This document shows positions 45,009 through 53,490 of a stretch of 64,000 bases of DNA, one piece after another. The notes under the pieces are model-generated. The model worked only from the letters and a program-made list of their open reading frames with translations. It had not been told where the DNA came from and ran no database searches. The DNA comes from Roseibium aestuarii (GTDB lineage Bacteria; Pseudomonadota; Alphaproteobacteria; Rhizobiales; Stappiaceae): the NCBI RefSeq assembly GCF_008477545.1, contig NZ_VORA01000001.1:496001-560000 (forward strand), written 5' to 3'. Made by a program: the position numbers and the translations under genes. The stretch's first letter is position 1, and every line of letters begins with the position of its first letter.

Positions 45009-45521
45009 TCAGGCGAACATCGCGTCGATCTCGGCCTGGGCGTCCTCGCCCTCGGCTTGGGACGGATCGGGTGCCGTATATCCATGGATGATGCCGCTGG
45101 CCTGACTGATCAGCGGACGGATCAGCTGGATCGCCATCTCGCAGATGTCCGCAGCCGCGATGGAGACATCGGGCGCTTCGCGGATCTGCTGCTGGGCGGA
45201 TTCCACGGCGGAATTGATCGCCGCCACGCGGGCTTCCAGATGGGTTCGCAGCTTCTGCGGCGCGGCCCGATAGGCCATCACCGCCAGTTCCTTGTCCTTG
45301 AAGGTGGAGGTCTCGAAGTGGGCCTCGTAGGGAACCGGGCTCCAGTCCAGCACGTCTTCGGCGCATTCCGGCATGGCGGGGAGCATTTCGAGAAGCATCA
45401 CCACTTCATTGAAGTGATTCAGATAGTCGGTTGCCAGTCCGGTCGCGGGATTGATATTGGCATGAGCGAGCCTGTCCGCGGCCAGAAGGCCCTTGCCAAG
45501 TACAGGTTGCTCATTGTTCAT
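45009..45521 (-). CDS. Conserved hypothetical protein, 170 residues
   Basis: The protein begins MNNEQPVLGKGLLAADRLAH and has conserved-looking helical segments: GLATDYLNHFNEVVMLLEML, SPVPYEAHFETSTFKDKELA, and ICEMAIQLIRPLISQASGII, ending in an acidic tail. No signal peptide, membrane segment or catalytic motif is visible. The ATG has GGGGATC upstream. Similar proteins seem to occur in Rhizobiales, but I cannot name a family. It leads a probable unit with the NUDIX and TIGR02301 genes and is divergent from the SRAP gene. Confidence 0.7.
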   Translation of the reverse strand: MNNEQPVLGKGLLAADRLAHANINPATGLATDYLNHFNEVVMLLEMLPAMPECAEDVLDWSPVPYEAHFETSTFKDKELAVMAYRAAPQKLRTHLEARVAAINSAVESAQQQIREAPDVSIAAADICEMAIQLIRPLISQASGIIHGYTAPDPSQAEGEDAQAEIDAMFA

Positions 45522-45628
45522 ACCGGATCCCCAAGAACTCTATGGGACGACGCTAACCCCCTGATCCTTGAGATTTGACTAATTGTCTGGATCCATTGGG
45601 GCAATCTTCGTCGGCAAGGACACTGCAC

Positions 45629-46417
45629 ATGTGCGGGCGCTACTCACTCGATGCGACACCGGACGAGGTTCGGGCGCTGTTTGCCTATGAGGAAGTCCCG
45701 AACTTCCCGCCGCGCTACAACATCGCGCCGACCCAGCCGGTCGCGATCGTCCGGCAGGATCACGGGGGGCATCGTCATTTCGGGCTCTTGCGCTGGGGGC
45801 TGGTCCCCGCGTGGGTGAAGGACCCGGCAAGTTTCACCTTGCTGATCAATGCCCGCTCCGAGACGGCGGTCGAGAAGCCGTCCTTCCGCACCGCCATGAA
45901 GCACGGGCGCTGCATCTTCCCCATGAGCGGCTACTATGAATGGCGGCGCACCGCCGAGGGGCGTCAGCCCTTCTTCATTCATCGCGCCGATCGCGGTGTC
46001 ATGGCCGTGGCCGGGCTCTGGGAAACCTGGTGCGATCCCGATGGCGGCGACATGGACACGGGCGCGATCCTGACCACGCCGGCCAATCGTACGCTTGCGC
46101 AGGTTCACGACCGGATGCCGGCGGTTCTGAGGCCGGAGGAGTTCGGTATCTGGCTGGACATGGGAAAGGTCATGGCGCGCGACGCCCGCCGGCTCCTGCG
46201 CCCGGCCGACGACGACATGCTGGTCGCAACTCCGGTCTCCTCCCGGGTCAACTCCGTCGCCAATGACGACCCCGGTCTGATCGAGGAAGTCCCGGAGGCC
46301 GTCGCAGAAGCCCGGCCCAAGGCGCCGGAGACGGCCCGCGGCGGACGGCGTTCTGGCGGCGGCTCTGGCGGCGGTTCCTCCGGCGGGGCGCCGGATGATC
46401 AGCTGACCCTGTTCTGA
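45629..46417 (+). CDS. SOS response-associated peptidase (SRAP, YedK/HMCES family)
   Basis: SRAP proteins form a stable thiazolidine link with abasic sites in single-stranded DNA through the N-terminal Cys. The start MCGRYSLDATPDEVR places that Cys at position 2, which fixes the ATG at 45629 (AAGGA eight bases upstream). Other family motifs are FPPRYNIAPTQPVAIV, LRWGLVPAWVKD, INARSETAVEKPSFR, CIFPMSGYYEWRR (catalytic Glu) and VHDRMPAVL. The C-terminal 50 residues are a Gly/Ser-rich disordered tail. The gene stands alone; no LexA site was found near it. Confidence 0.93.
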   Translation: MCGRYSLDATPDEVRALFAYEEVPNFPPRYNIAPTQPVAIVRQDHGGHRHFGLLRWGLVPAWVKDPASFTLLINARSETAVEKPSFRTAMKHGRCIFPMSGYYEWRRTAEGRQPFFIHRADRGVMAVAGLWETWCDPDGGDMDTGAILTTPANRTLAQVHDRMPAVLRPEEFGIWLDMGKVMARDARRLLRPADDDMLVATPVSSRVNSVANDDPGLIEEVPEAVAEARPKAPETARGGRRSGGGSGGGSSGGAPDDQLTLF

Positions 46418-46546
46418 AGCCCTCTCCACGGGAGATGGACCCGGCCTTTCGGAATCTGCTGGCCGCAAGGGCAGGCGATCCGCTATGAGGGCGGGAAAGG
46501 GACGGCCTCGGGCCGGATCCTGAACCCTGACAGGAGCGCGAGCGCC

Positions 46547-47389
46547 ATGAGCGACAGCCACACCGACATCGACGACGAAGCTCTGGCCGAGGCCTATAAT
46601 CGCGGGCTGGATCTGGAAAAGGCCGGTGATTTCGATGGGGCCGAGGCTGCCTATCGCGAGGCGCTGGCGCTGGATCCGGAAGACACCGGCGGCGTGACCA
46701 TCCGTCTGGCAGCCATGGGCCGTGCCCCGTCGCCCGACAGCATGCCGGAAGCCTATGTGGCGACCCTCTTCGACCAGCATGCCGATGTCTTCGACGAGAT
46801 CCTGGTGGACCAGCTCGGCTATTGCGTGCCGCTGATCCTGCGCGAAGCCGTGCGCGAGCTCGGCATCGGACCGTTCCAGCGTCTTCTGGATCTGGGCTGC
46901 GGCACCGGCCTGACCGGCGTTGCCTTCGAGGATCATGCCGAACATCTGACCGGCGTCGATCTGTCCGAGCGGATCATCGAGCTGGCCTTCGACCGGGAGG
47001 TCTACGAGGATCTCTATGTGGGCGAGGCGGTCAGCTTCCTCGAGGAGTTCGAGGACGAGGACGACACCCTTCCGTCCTGGGACTTCATCGCGGCAACCGA
47101 TGTGTTCCCCTATCTGGGCGCCATCGAGCGCATGGTGAAGGGCGCGGCCGACCGTCTCACGTCGAAGGGCTATTTCGCCTTCTCCACCGAGACGCTTCCC
47201 GACAGCCAGATGGACGGTCGCGACTACAAGGTCGGGCGCAAGCAGCGCTTCGTCCAGTCCGAGACCTATCTGCGCCGGGTGCTTGGCGAGGAAGGCTTCG
47301 AGATCCTGCAGCTGAACCCGATCACCGTGCGGCTCGAGGACGGCGAGCCCGTCTCCGGCCATCTGGTCATCGCGCGCAAGACGTCCTGA
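46547..47389 (+). CDS. SAM-dependent methyltransferase with N-terminal TPR
   Basis: The first 55 residues form a TPR-like helix pair (AEAYNRGLDLEKAGDFDGAE, AAYREALALDPED). Then comes a class I methyltransferase domain with SAM motif I LLDLGCGTGLTGVAF, LTGVDLSERIIELAF and the post-I region SWDFIAATDVFPYLG. The order TPR then methyltransferase, with a VATLFDQHADVFDEILVD linker, is a common alphaproteobacterial type of unknown substrate. The ATG follows a GGAG-containing leader. Its stop is 3 bp from the end of the convergent caspase gene. Confidence 0.85.
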   Translation: MSDSHTDIDDEALAEAYNRGLDLEKAGDFDGAEAAYREALALDPEDTGGVTIRLAAMGRAPSPDSMPEAYVATLFDQHADVFDEILVDQLGYCVPLILREAVRELGIGPFQRLLDLGCGTGLTGVAFEDHAEHLTGVDLSERIIELAFDREVYEDLYVGEAVSFLEEFEDEDDTLPSWDFIAATDVFPYLGAIERMVKGAADRLTSKGYFAFSTETLPDSQMDGRDYKVGRKQRFVQSETYLRRVLGEEGFEILQLNPITVRLEDGEPVSGHLVIARKTS

Positions 47390-47392
47390 CCC

Positions 47393-49285
47393 TTATTGCG
47401 CGTCCGCTCCCGCGCTCTCCGCTTGCGGGGCGGCCGGAGCGGACGCGAAGTAGAACTCATCCCGAAGGGCGGAGTTGTGCCAGGGGGCCTGCTGGCCTCC
47501 GGTCTCCTCGAAGACATCCGCCTTCACCCGCTTCATCATCAGCTCCACTTCCAGACCGCGGGTGCTCATGTGGCGCAGCAGCGCCGTGGTGAAAGGGCTG
47601 TTGTCCCCGGCGCCATCGAGCGCCACCTCGCCGGGAGAGGTCGCATAGCCGATCAGGATGTTGCCGCCGGCAATGGCAGGGGCTGCGAGCCCGCGGCCGA
47701 TGAAGGCCGAGCGGGTCGCGCTCATGGATCGGGTAAAGCGCCGCGACAGCGGGTTGTCCCGGCAGGCATCCAGCAGGGCGATCGACAGCCGGTCCGGGGC
47801 GTTCATGAAGTCCAGCACCGTGTCGAGGCGGATCGTCTCGAAGTCGACCGCCGTTTGGTCCTCCAGGCTAGCATCGATGGGAATGAGGTGGTTCACCCCG
47901 TCCACCTGCATGGCGTGGCCCGCATAGAAGAAGAGAGCGATCTTCGCACCGGGCAGCGCCCGCACGAAGTCGCGGATCGAGCGTTCCATGCCTGCCTTCG
48001 TGCCGTCGAGGGCGGTGATCACCTCGAAGCCCAATCCCTTCAGACTGTCGGAGATGTCGGCGGCATCATTCTTCGGATTGGGCAGCTCGGGTGCGTGTTC
48101 ATAGCGTGAATTGCCGAGGACAAGCGCCACGCGCTTGCCGTCGAAGGCAGGGGCCACCGCCTCCTGATGCGTGATCCCGCCGTCCGCCGACGCTTCCGCA
48201 GACGAGGGCTGCGGATCGGCAGAGGAGGTTTGCGAGCCGCTCTCCGGCGTACCTTGCGGGCCATAGGTGGTCACCTCCGCCGTGCGCGCCACGATGTCCA
48301 CATAGGCCGCGCTCACCCATCCCGTCACCCCATTGTCGAGCCGTGCCTCGTACCAGCCCTCCGCCTGCGCCGTCAGGGTGAGTGGCGTGCGCGGCAGCAG
48401 ACGCGCCAGCTCCGCGCTGCGTGCTGTCGGCGCCCCGCGCAGGGAGAGATAGCTGTCCGAGGTGCCGGTCAGGTCGCCCACCCGCGCGTGCAGGTCAGGG
48501 GAAAGCGGCGAAGCCACGACCTGGGGCGCCGGCTGCGGCGTGACGGGCGCTGCCACAGGAGAAGCGGCGGCCGGCGAAAGGGCAACATAGCGGCTATGGG
48601 CCCACCCCGCCTGGCCACTGTCGAGGCGCACCTGATACCAGGATCCGCTGCGCCCCAGAATGGTGAGCGGGGTATTTGGTCCCATGCGCAGGAGCTCCCG
48701 CGAGGAGCCTCCGGGGCCGCTGCGCAGGCTGAGGTAATTGTCGCCCGCCGGATTGAGCCCCGTCACGTATCCCCGCATGCCATAGGCCGGATCAGCGCTT
48801 GCAACCGGCGGCGTCTCGGCGACCCCGCCGCTGCCATAGCGGGTTGCGGCCAGCAGGGGAGCGAGAGCCTCGCCGGGAACCCCGGTGGCGGACCAGATGA
48901 CCCGCGAGAACCTCTGGCCATTGTGCAGATAGCTGTCGCCGGGGATGAGACGGCGGCTGATCAGCCCCGCCTTGATCTGCTCGCCGCTAGCACTGTCGAG
49001 CCAGCCGAGCGTGATGGCGAACCAGCCGTTGTTGGACTGGAAAACCGTGGTCTGCGCAAAGCGCCCGGCATAGTCCCGCGCCACCTCCAGCGCTTCGCCG
49101 GAGGAGGCCCGGCTGGCGATCACCAGCCAGTTTCCGCCTCTGGGCTGGATCCCGGCACTGGCGAGGGTCACGGCGAGGAGAAAGAACAGAGCGGCGAGGG
49201 TGCCCGTTGCCCCGAGGCGCCATGCGGCTCCCGGCTGATACCGGGCAAGCGTGCCGGAGTATGCGTTCGAACCCTGATGATGCAT
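47393..49285 (-). CDS. Membrane-anchored caspase-like (C14) protein with two SH3 domains
   Basis: This 630-residue protein has one N-terminal membrane helix (LAALFFLLAVTLASAG), then about 100 residues without a known domain, two bacterial SH3 domains (about 165-245 and 265-335, with NYLSLRSGPG and SYLSLRGAPT), a linker, and a caspase-like domain from about residue 380. The latter starts KRVALVLGNSRYEHAPEL; the catalytic His is in FFYAGHAMQVDG and Cys in LLDACRDNP. It is expected in the periplasm, with the SH3 domains binding cell wall or peptides. The ATG at 49285 has AGGGGG upstream. Substrates are unknown. Confidence 0.88.
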   Translation of the reverse strand: MHHQGSNAYSGTLARYQPGAAWRLGATGTLAALFFLLAVTLASAGIQPRGGNWLVIASRASSGEALEVARDYAGRFAQTTVFQSNNGWFAITLGWLDSASGEQIKAGLISRRLIPGDSYLHNGQRFSRVIWSATGVPGEALAPLLAATRYGSGGVAETPPVASADPAYGMRGYVTGLNPAGDNYLSLRSGPGGSSRELLRMGPNTPLTILGRSGSWYQVRLDSGQAGWAHSRYVALSPAAASPVAAPVTPQPAPQVVASPLSPDLHARVGDLTGTSDSYLSLRGAPTARSAELARLLPRTPLTLTAQAEGWYEARLDNGVTGWVSAAYVDIVARTAEVTTYGPQGTPESGSQTSSADPQPSSAEASADGGITHQEAVAPAFDGKRVALVLGNSRYEHAPELPNPKNDAADISDSLKGLGFEVITALDGTKAGMERSIRDFVRALPGAKIALFFYAGHAMQVDGVNHLIPIDASLEDQTAVDFETIRLDTVLDFMNAPDRLSIALLDACRDNPLSRRFTRSMSATRSAFIGRGLAAPAIAGGNILIGYATSPGEVALDGAGDNSPFTTALLRHMSTRGLEVELMMKRVKADVFEETGGQQAPWHNSALRDEFYFASAPAAPQAESAGADAQ

Positions 49286-49501
49286 GACAGCCCCCTTGGC
49301 TTCTGCGTCGCTGGCCCTTGTCCTCCGCTTCGGCATTCCGGCGAAGCAGGGTGTCACCCTCAGGGCGACGGACCAGCATCATCTGCACACACTGCCCGCA
49401 TCCTGCCGGCCGGGCTGTGATCTGCGCCACGCTCCGGCCCCTTGCAGCAGGCGGGCGGCCTGAAGGTCATCATGCGCCGTCCGTCCCGCCTGTCCAGATC
49501 T

Positions 49502-49548
49502 TTTGCCCGCCTAACTAGGCCTTTCGCCCGCCCAACTAGACCCTTCGC
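49502..49548. repeat. 21 bp tandem repeat, two and a quarter copies
   Basis: Units 49502-49522 and 49523-49543 share 16-17 of 21 positions (TTxGCCCGCCxAACTAGxCC) and a partial third follows. The TAG stop of the glyoxalase-like gene (49538-49536 on the minus strand) lies in unit 2. Slippage there could change the protein's end. Confidence 0.6.
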
Positions 49549-49964
49549 AGTGTCATGTGGGGTTCACCGTTCGACGTCCTTTCCAGGGTCTGACCGGATT
49601 GGTCGACCGTCGCCCGCACCCGGCTCCTGTAGGCGGAGAAACTGTCGAAGGTCACCACGTCCACCGGTTGGTCGAACTGGATCGTCACCGCAAGGGTGCC
49701 GGAAACGCTGCGCCGTTCCACCCCGAGGATCTCGCCCTCGAAGCTTTGGCCCAGATAGGTGCCGCGCACCCGGCTGCCCGGTTCCAGGCGCAGGTCGGGC
49801 TGGTTGCCGACGGCCGCATGCAGGGTGTTCCAGTCGCGATAGCCGAGCTGTCTGGCGATCAGTTCGAGGGCGCGGGAATGGGAGACCGGCGTGCCGGCAG
49901 CCTCAAGGCTGCGGCGCAGTCGCTGGGCCTGGGCCTTCAGCGCGTCGAGAGAGGGAAGTGTCAT
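49536..49964 (-). CDS. Glyoxalase superfamily-type protein
   Basis: The 142-residue protein starts LPSLDALKAQAQRLRRSLEA and has the motif SHSRALELIARQLGYRDWNTLHA, typical of the short helical module that NCBI labels glyoxalase superfamily protein, followed by a beta-rich half (GSRVRGTYLGQSFEGEILGV). No metal-binding triad of true glyoxalases is visible. Function is unknown. Its stop codon lies inside a 21 bp tandem repeat. It is not closely linked to the flanking genes. Confidence 0.7.
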   Translation of the reverse strand: MTLPSLDALKAQAQRLRRSLEAAGTPVSHSRALELIARQLGYRDWNTLHAAVGNQPDLRLEPGSRVRGTYLGQSFEGEILGVERRSVSGTLAVTIQFDQPVDVVTFDSFSAYRSRVRATVDQSGQTLERTSNGEPHMTLRRV

Positions 49965-50135
49965 ATCTATCCTGCCTTGGCATCAAGGGCGCAGGACCAT
50001 TGAGGAGGAGCTCGCATTGCCCCCAGCCTGCGCCAGATGCGTCAAGACGGGATCAGGGTCATGTCCGGACAATCCGGAGGAAGACTTCACCAGAGGCCGT
50101 GAGGCCCGCGAGCGGCGGGCGCTTCCGGCCCGGCG

Positions 50136-50153
50136 CTCATAAGTCCTCATAAG
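50136..50153. repeat. Direct repeat CTCATAAG x2
   Basis: CTCATAAG-tc-CTCATAAG lies between the GlcD-type gene and the glyoxalase-like gene. With 10 bp periodicity it could be a binding site for a dimeric activator on one DNA face. Confidence 0.3.
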
Positions 50154-50203
50154 GGTGCCCCTGTCAACAGGATAGCACCGGCCCGGTCACCGGAGGCCGC
50201 CGC

Positions 50204-51631
50204 TCAGGAGCGGGTCTCGCGCAGCAGCCGGCCCGGGTTCATCAGGCCCTTCGGGTCGAAGGCCGCCTTGATCCGGTGCATCAGCTCCAGTTCGAGGGGA
50301 GACTTCACACGGGTCAGCAGATCCCGCTTCAGGATGCCGATGCCGTGCTCGGCGGAGATCGACCCCCGGTAGCTGTGCACGATGCCGTGGACAAGGTCGT
50401 TCACCTCGTCCCAGCGCGCCAGGAACGCCTCCTTGTCGGCGCCTACGGGCTGACTGATGTTGAAGTGGATGTTCCCGTCGCCCAGATGGCCGAAGGGCAC
50501 CGGGCGGCATCCGGGCAGGAGTGCTTCCACGGCCGCAATCGCCTCGTTCAAGAAGGCGGGGATGGAGGCCACCGGCACGGAGACATCATGCTTGATGGAG
50601 CCGCCTTCCTTCTTCTGCACCTCGGACATGCCGTGGCGCAGGCGCCAGAAGTCGCTCACCTGGGCGACCGACTGGGCAATCGCCGCATCCGTGGCATGAC
50701 CGGCCGAGAGCGCCTCGGTCAGGATCGCTTCCAGCAGGTCGTGGATGGGGAAGGCCTCCGACCCGCTCGAGAGCTCCATGAGCACGTACCAGGGATGGGT
50801 CGCGCTCAAGGGCGCGCGGGCGCCGGGCAAGTGGGCGAGGCAGAACTCCATGCCGATGCGGGGCATCAGCTCGAAGCCGGTCAGCACCGGTCCGGCCTGG
50901 GCCCGGGCGAGGGAGAACAGCTTCAGGGCGGCCTCTGCGCTGGGCAGTCCGACGAAGGCCGCTTCCAGTTTCCGGGGCCTGGGGAAAAGTTTGAGCGCGG
51001 CCCCCGTCACCACCCCCAAAGTGCCCTCCGCACCGATAAACAATTGTTTCAAATCATAACCGGTATTGTCCTTCCGGAGGGTTCTGAGACCGTCCCAGAC
51101 CTCCCCTGTGGGCAGCACGACTTCCAGCCCGAGGACCAGATCCCGGGTGTTGCCATAGGACAGCACGGCGGTCCCGCCGGCGTTGCTGGAGATGTTGCCG
51201 CCGATGCGGCAGGATCCTTGCGAGCCGAGCGAAAGGGGGAACAGCCGGTCCACCTTCTCGGCCTCTTCCTGCACCTGCTGAAGCACCACGCCGCTGTCGA
51301 CGCTCATCGTGTAGCCATCCGGATCCACGTCGCGCACGCGGGTCATGCGCGACAGGGAAACCACCACTTCATCCCCGGATTCTCTGGGAATCTGCGCTCC
51401 GACGAGGCCCGTATTGCCCCCTTGCGGCACGCTGCGGATGTCGTGCGCATAGAGATAGGTGAGCACCTGCGACACTTCGGCTGTCGTGCCCGGACGCAGC
51501 ACCATCGGTGTTTTGCCGGGGAACTTGTCGCGCCACTCGGTGAGGTAGGGAGCCTTCTGCTCGGGGGTCGTGAGAACGTTCGCGGCGCCGATCATGGCGG
51601 CCAGTCGTTCGGCGTGGGCGGTCCAGGTCAT
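50204..51631 (-). CDS. FAD-binding oxidoreductase, GlcD / D-2-hydroxyacid dehydrogenase type
   Basis: This 475-residue flavoprotein belongs to the family of GlcD, D-lactate and D-2-hydroxyglutarate dehydrogenases, which oxidise D-2-hydroxyacids. The FAD-binding domain shows VPQGGNTGLVGAQIP, GSCRIGGNISSNAGGTAVL and NTGYDLKQLFIGAEGTLGVV. The C-terminal FAD-oxidase domain has GHLGDGNIHFNI, SISAEHGIG and MHRIKAAFDPKGLMNPG. The ATG at 51631 has AGGAGG eight bases upstream. It is divergent from fabI. The exact substrate is not clear. Confidence 0.9.
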   Translation of the reverse strand: MTWTAHAERLAAMIGAANVLTTPEQKAPYLTEWRDKFPGKTPMVLRPGTTAEVSQVLTYLYAHDIRSVPQGGNTGLVGAQIPRESGDEVVVSLSRMTRVRDVDPDGYTMSVDSGVVLQQVQEEAEKVDRLFPLSLGSQGSCRIGGNISSNAGGTAVLSYGNTRDLVLGLEVVLPTGEVWDGLRTLRKDNTGYDLKQLFIGAEGTLGVVTGAALKLFPRPRKLEAAFVGLPSAEAALKLFSLARAQAGPVLTGFELMPRIGMEFCLAHLPGARAPLSATHPWYVLMELSSGSEAFPIHDLLEAILTEALSAGHATDAAIAQSVAQVSDFWRLRHGMSEVQKKEGGSIKHDVSVPVASIPAFLNEAIAAVEALLPGCRPVPFGHLGDGNIHFNISQPVGADKEAFLARWDEVNDLVHGIVHSYRGSISAEHGIGILKRDLLTRVKSPLELELMHRIKAAFDPKGLMNPGRLLRETRS

Positions 51632-51801
51632 GAACGCGCAGCCTCCTCGTCGCGGGGAAATGTTGCGGTAACATAGTGGCTCCAATCCGCCCCGTCGACG
51701 GGGTCCGTGGCGGGTCCGGGCGACTTGAAGGAACAGGGGGTGTATGCCATAGGAACCTCAAACCCGGACGGGTGGTTAAGGAATTTCTTCTGGAGACGAA
51801 G

Positions 51802-52620
51802 ATGGCGGAAACGCGTGGACTGATGCACGGCAAGCGCGGGCTGATCATGGGCGTTGCGAACAACCGGTCGATTGCCTGGGGCATTGCCAAGGCCCTGCGC
51901 GACGCCGGTGCGGAACTGGCTCTGACCTATCAGGGCGAAGCGCTGAAGAAGCGCGTCGAACCTCTTGCCGAACAGCTCGACGCCTTCGTCGCCGGCCATT
52001 GCGATGTGACCGATGCCGCCAGCATCGACGCGGTCTTCAAGACCCTGGAAGACAAGTGGGGCAAGATCGACTTCCTCGTCCACGCCGTCGCCTTCTCCGA
52101 CAAGGAAGAGCTGACCGGCCGCTACGTCGACACCACCCCGGGCAACTTCGCCCGCACCATGGATATTTCCGTCTATTCCCTGACCGCCGTCACCCAGCGG
52201 GCCGAGAAGCTGATGGACCATGGCGGTTCCATCCTGACGCTCACCTATTATGGTGCCGAGAAGGTCATGCCCCATTACAACGTCATGGGCGTGGCCAAGG
52301 CGGCACTTGAGGCCAGCGTGAAGTATCTCGCCATGGACCTGGGCCCCAAGCAGATCCGCGTCAACGCCATCTCCGCCGGCCCGATCAAGACCCTCGCCGC
52401 CGCCGGCATCGGTGACTTCCGCTATATCCTGAAGTGGAACGAGTACAACGCTCCGCTGCGCCGCTCCGTGACCATCGAGGAAGTGGGCGACAGTGCGCTC
52501 TATCTTCTCTCCGACATGGGCCGTGGCGTGACCGGCGAGATCCAGCACGTGGACTGCGGCTACAACATCGTTGGCATGAAGGCGGTCGACGCTCCGGACA
52601 TCGTCGTCGCCAAGGACTGA
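51802..52620 (+). CDS. fabI: Enoyl-[acyl-carrier-protein] reductase (NADH)
   Basis: FabI performs the last reduction of each fatty-acid elongation cycle and is the target of triclosan. The 272-residue short-chain-dehydrogenase-like protein has the FabI-type N-terminus GKRGLIMGVANNRSIAWGIA, the active site Y-x6-K in HYNVMGVAKAALEASVKYLA and the FabI-typical TYYGAEKVMPHYN. The ATG at 51802 has GGAG seven bases upstream. A strong terminator follows. Confidence 0.95.
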   Translation: MAETRGLMHGKRGLIMGVANNRSIAWGIAKALRDAGAELALTYQGEALKKRVEPLAEQLDAFVAGHCDVTDAASIDAVFKTLEDKWGKIDFLVHAVAFSDKEELTGRYVDTTPGNFARTMDISVYSLTAVTQRAEKLMDHGGSILTLTYYGAEKVMPHYNVMGVAKAALEASVKYLAMDLGPKQIRVNAISAGPIKTLAAAGIGDFRYILKWNEYNAPLRRSVTIEEVGDSALYLLSDMGRGVTGEIQHVDCGYNIVGMKAVDAPDIVVAKD

Positions 52621-52644
52621 CACCACCGCATCCGGCAGACACGC

Positions 52645-52680
52645 AAGGGAGGCCCCCCGGGTGGCCTCCCTTTTCTTTTT
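52645..52680 (+). terminator. Rho-independent terminator after fabI
   Basis: AAGGGAGGCC (52645-52654) and GGCCTCCCTT (52663-52672) form a perfect 10 bp stem, followed by TTCTTTTTTT. Confidence 0.93.
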
Positions 52681-52810
52681 TTGGATTGAATTCTTTACCG
52701 GAAATCCTGCCTGTAATATCGTGCCCGCGGACTGTTTGGGTTCACGCAGGCGCTCTTTCCGGTGTCTCCGATATTATTCTTGCAATTGATTTCAGATATT
52801 CGAGGCGCCT

Positions 52811-53476
52811 GTGCCTAAAAAGATGATCGTCAACTTCCATGGCATCGGAACGCCTGCCAGAGATCTTGAGCCGGGCGAAGGCAAATACTGGATCTCTGAA
52901 GGTCAGTATGACGCGTTTCTGGGACTGATTGCAGGGTCCGGAGCCGAGGTCGGCATCACCTTTGATGACGGAAATCTGTCTGACTATGCACTCGGGGCGC
53001 CTGGGCTGGCACGCCATGGCCTGACGGCTGTCTTCTTCCCGCTGGCTGGCCGTCTGGACACGCAGGGCTCGCTGAGCTCGGGCCAGGTCCGGGAATTGCT
53101 TTCAGAAGGACATCGCATCGGCACGCATGGTTATTCCCACCGCAGTTGGATCGCAATGGCGCCATCGGTGCTGGAGGAAGAGCTTGTGCTCGCGCGCCGG
53201 AAGCTTTCGGACACGATCGACCAACCGGTCGACGAGGCAGCCATCCCTTTCGGCCGCTATGACCGCGCCACACTGGCCGCGCTGAAGAGGCTGGGTTATC
53301 GTCGTGTCTATTCCAGCGACGGCGGTGCCTTCGCCGGAGATCCGCATCCGGTTCCGCGCTGGTCGGTTCAGTCGGGAACAACCGAGGCGGATCTGGAAGC
53401 CTTCCTGAACGATGACGAGGGGCTTTATCCCCGCTTGCGCCGCATTGCCTCCCGCGCGAAGAAGACCTGGCTCTGA
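52811..53476 (+). CDS. Polysaccharide deacetylase (NodB-like) family protein
   Basis: NodB-fold enzymes remove N- or O-acetyl groups from sugars. In this 221-residue protein the catalytic Asp is in GITFDDGNLSDY, and the metal-binding His pair in RIGTHGYSHRSW; AIPFGRYDRATLAAL and the RVYSSDGG strand complete the fold. There is no signal peptide, so the substrate is likely cytoplasmic, unlike most members. The GTG at 52811 has GAGG upstream. It is the first gene of a three-gene unit with an ATP-grasp ligase (14 bp later) and a PHP hydrolase (overlapping). An AT-rich stretch (52680-52800) separates it from the fabI terminator. Confidence 0.85.
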   Translation: MPKKMIVNFHGIGTPARDLEPGEGKYWISEGQYDAFLGLIAGSGAEVGITFDDGNLSDYALGAPGLARHGLTAVFFPLAGRLDTQGSLSSGQVRELLSEGHRIGTHGYSHRSWIAMAPSVLEEELVLARRKLSDTIDQPVDEAAIPFGRYDRATLAALKRLGYRRVYSSDGGAFAGDPHPVPRWSVQSGTTEADLEAFLNDDEGLYPRLRRIASRAKKTWL

Positions 53477-53490
53477 AGGATCACAAGCCC

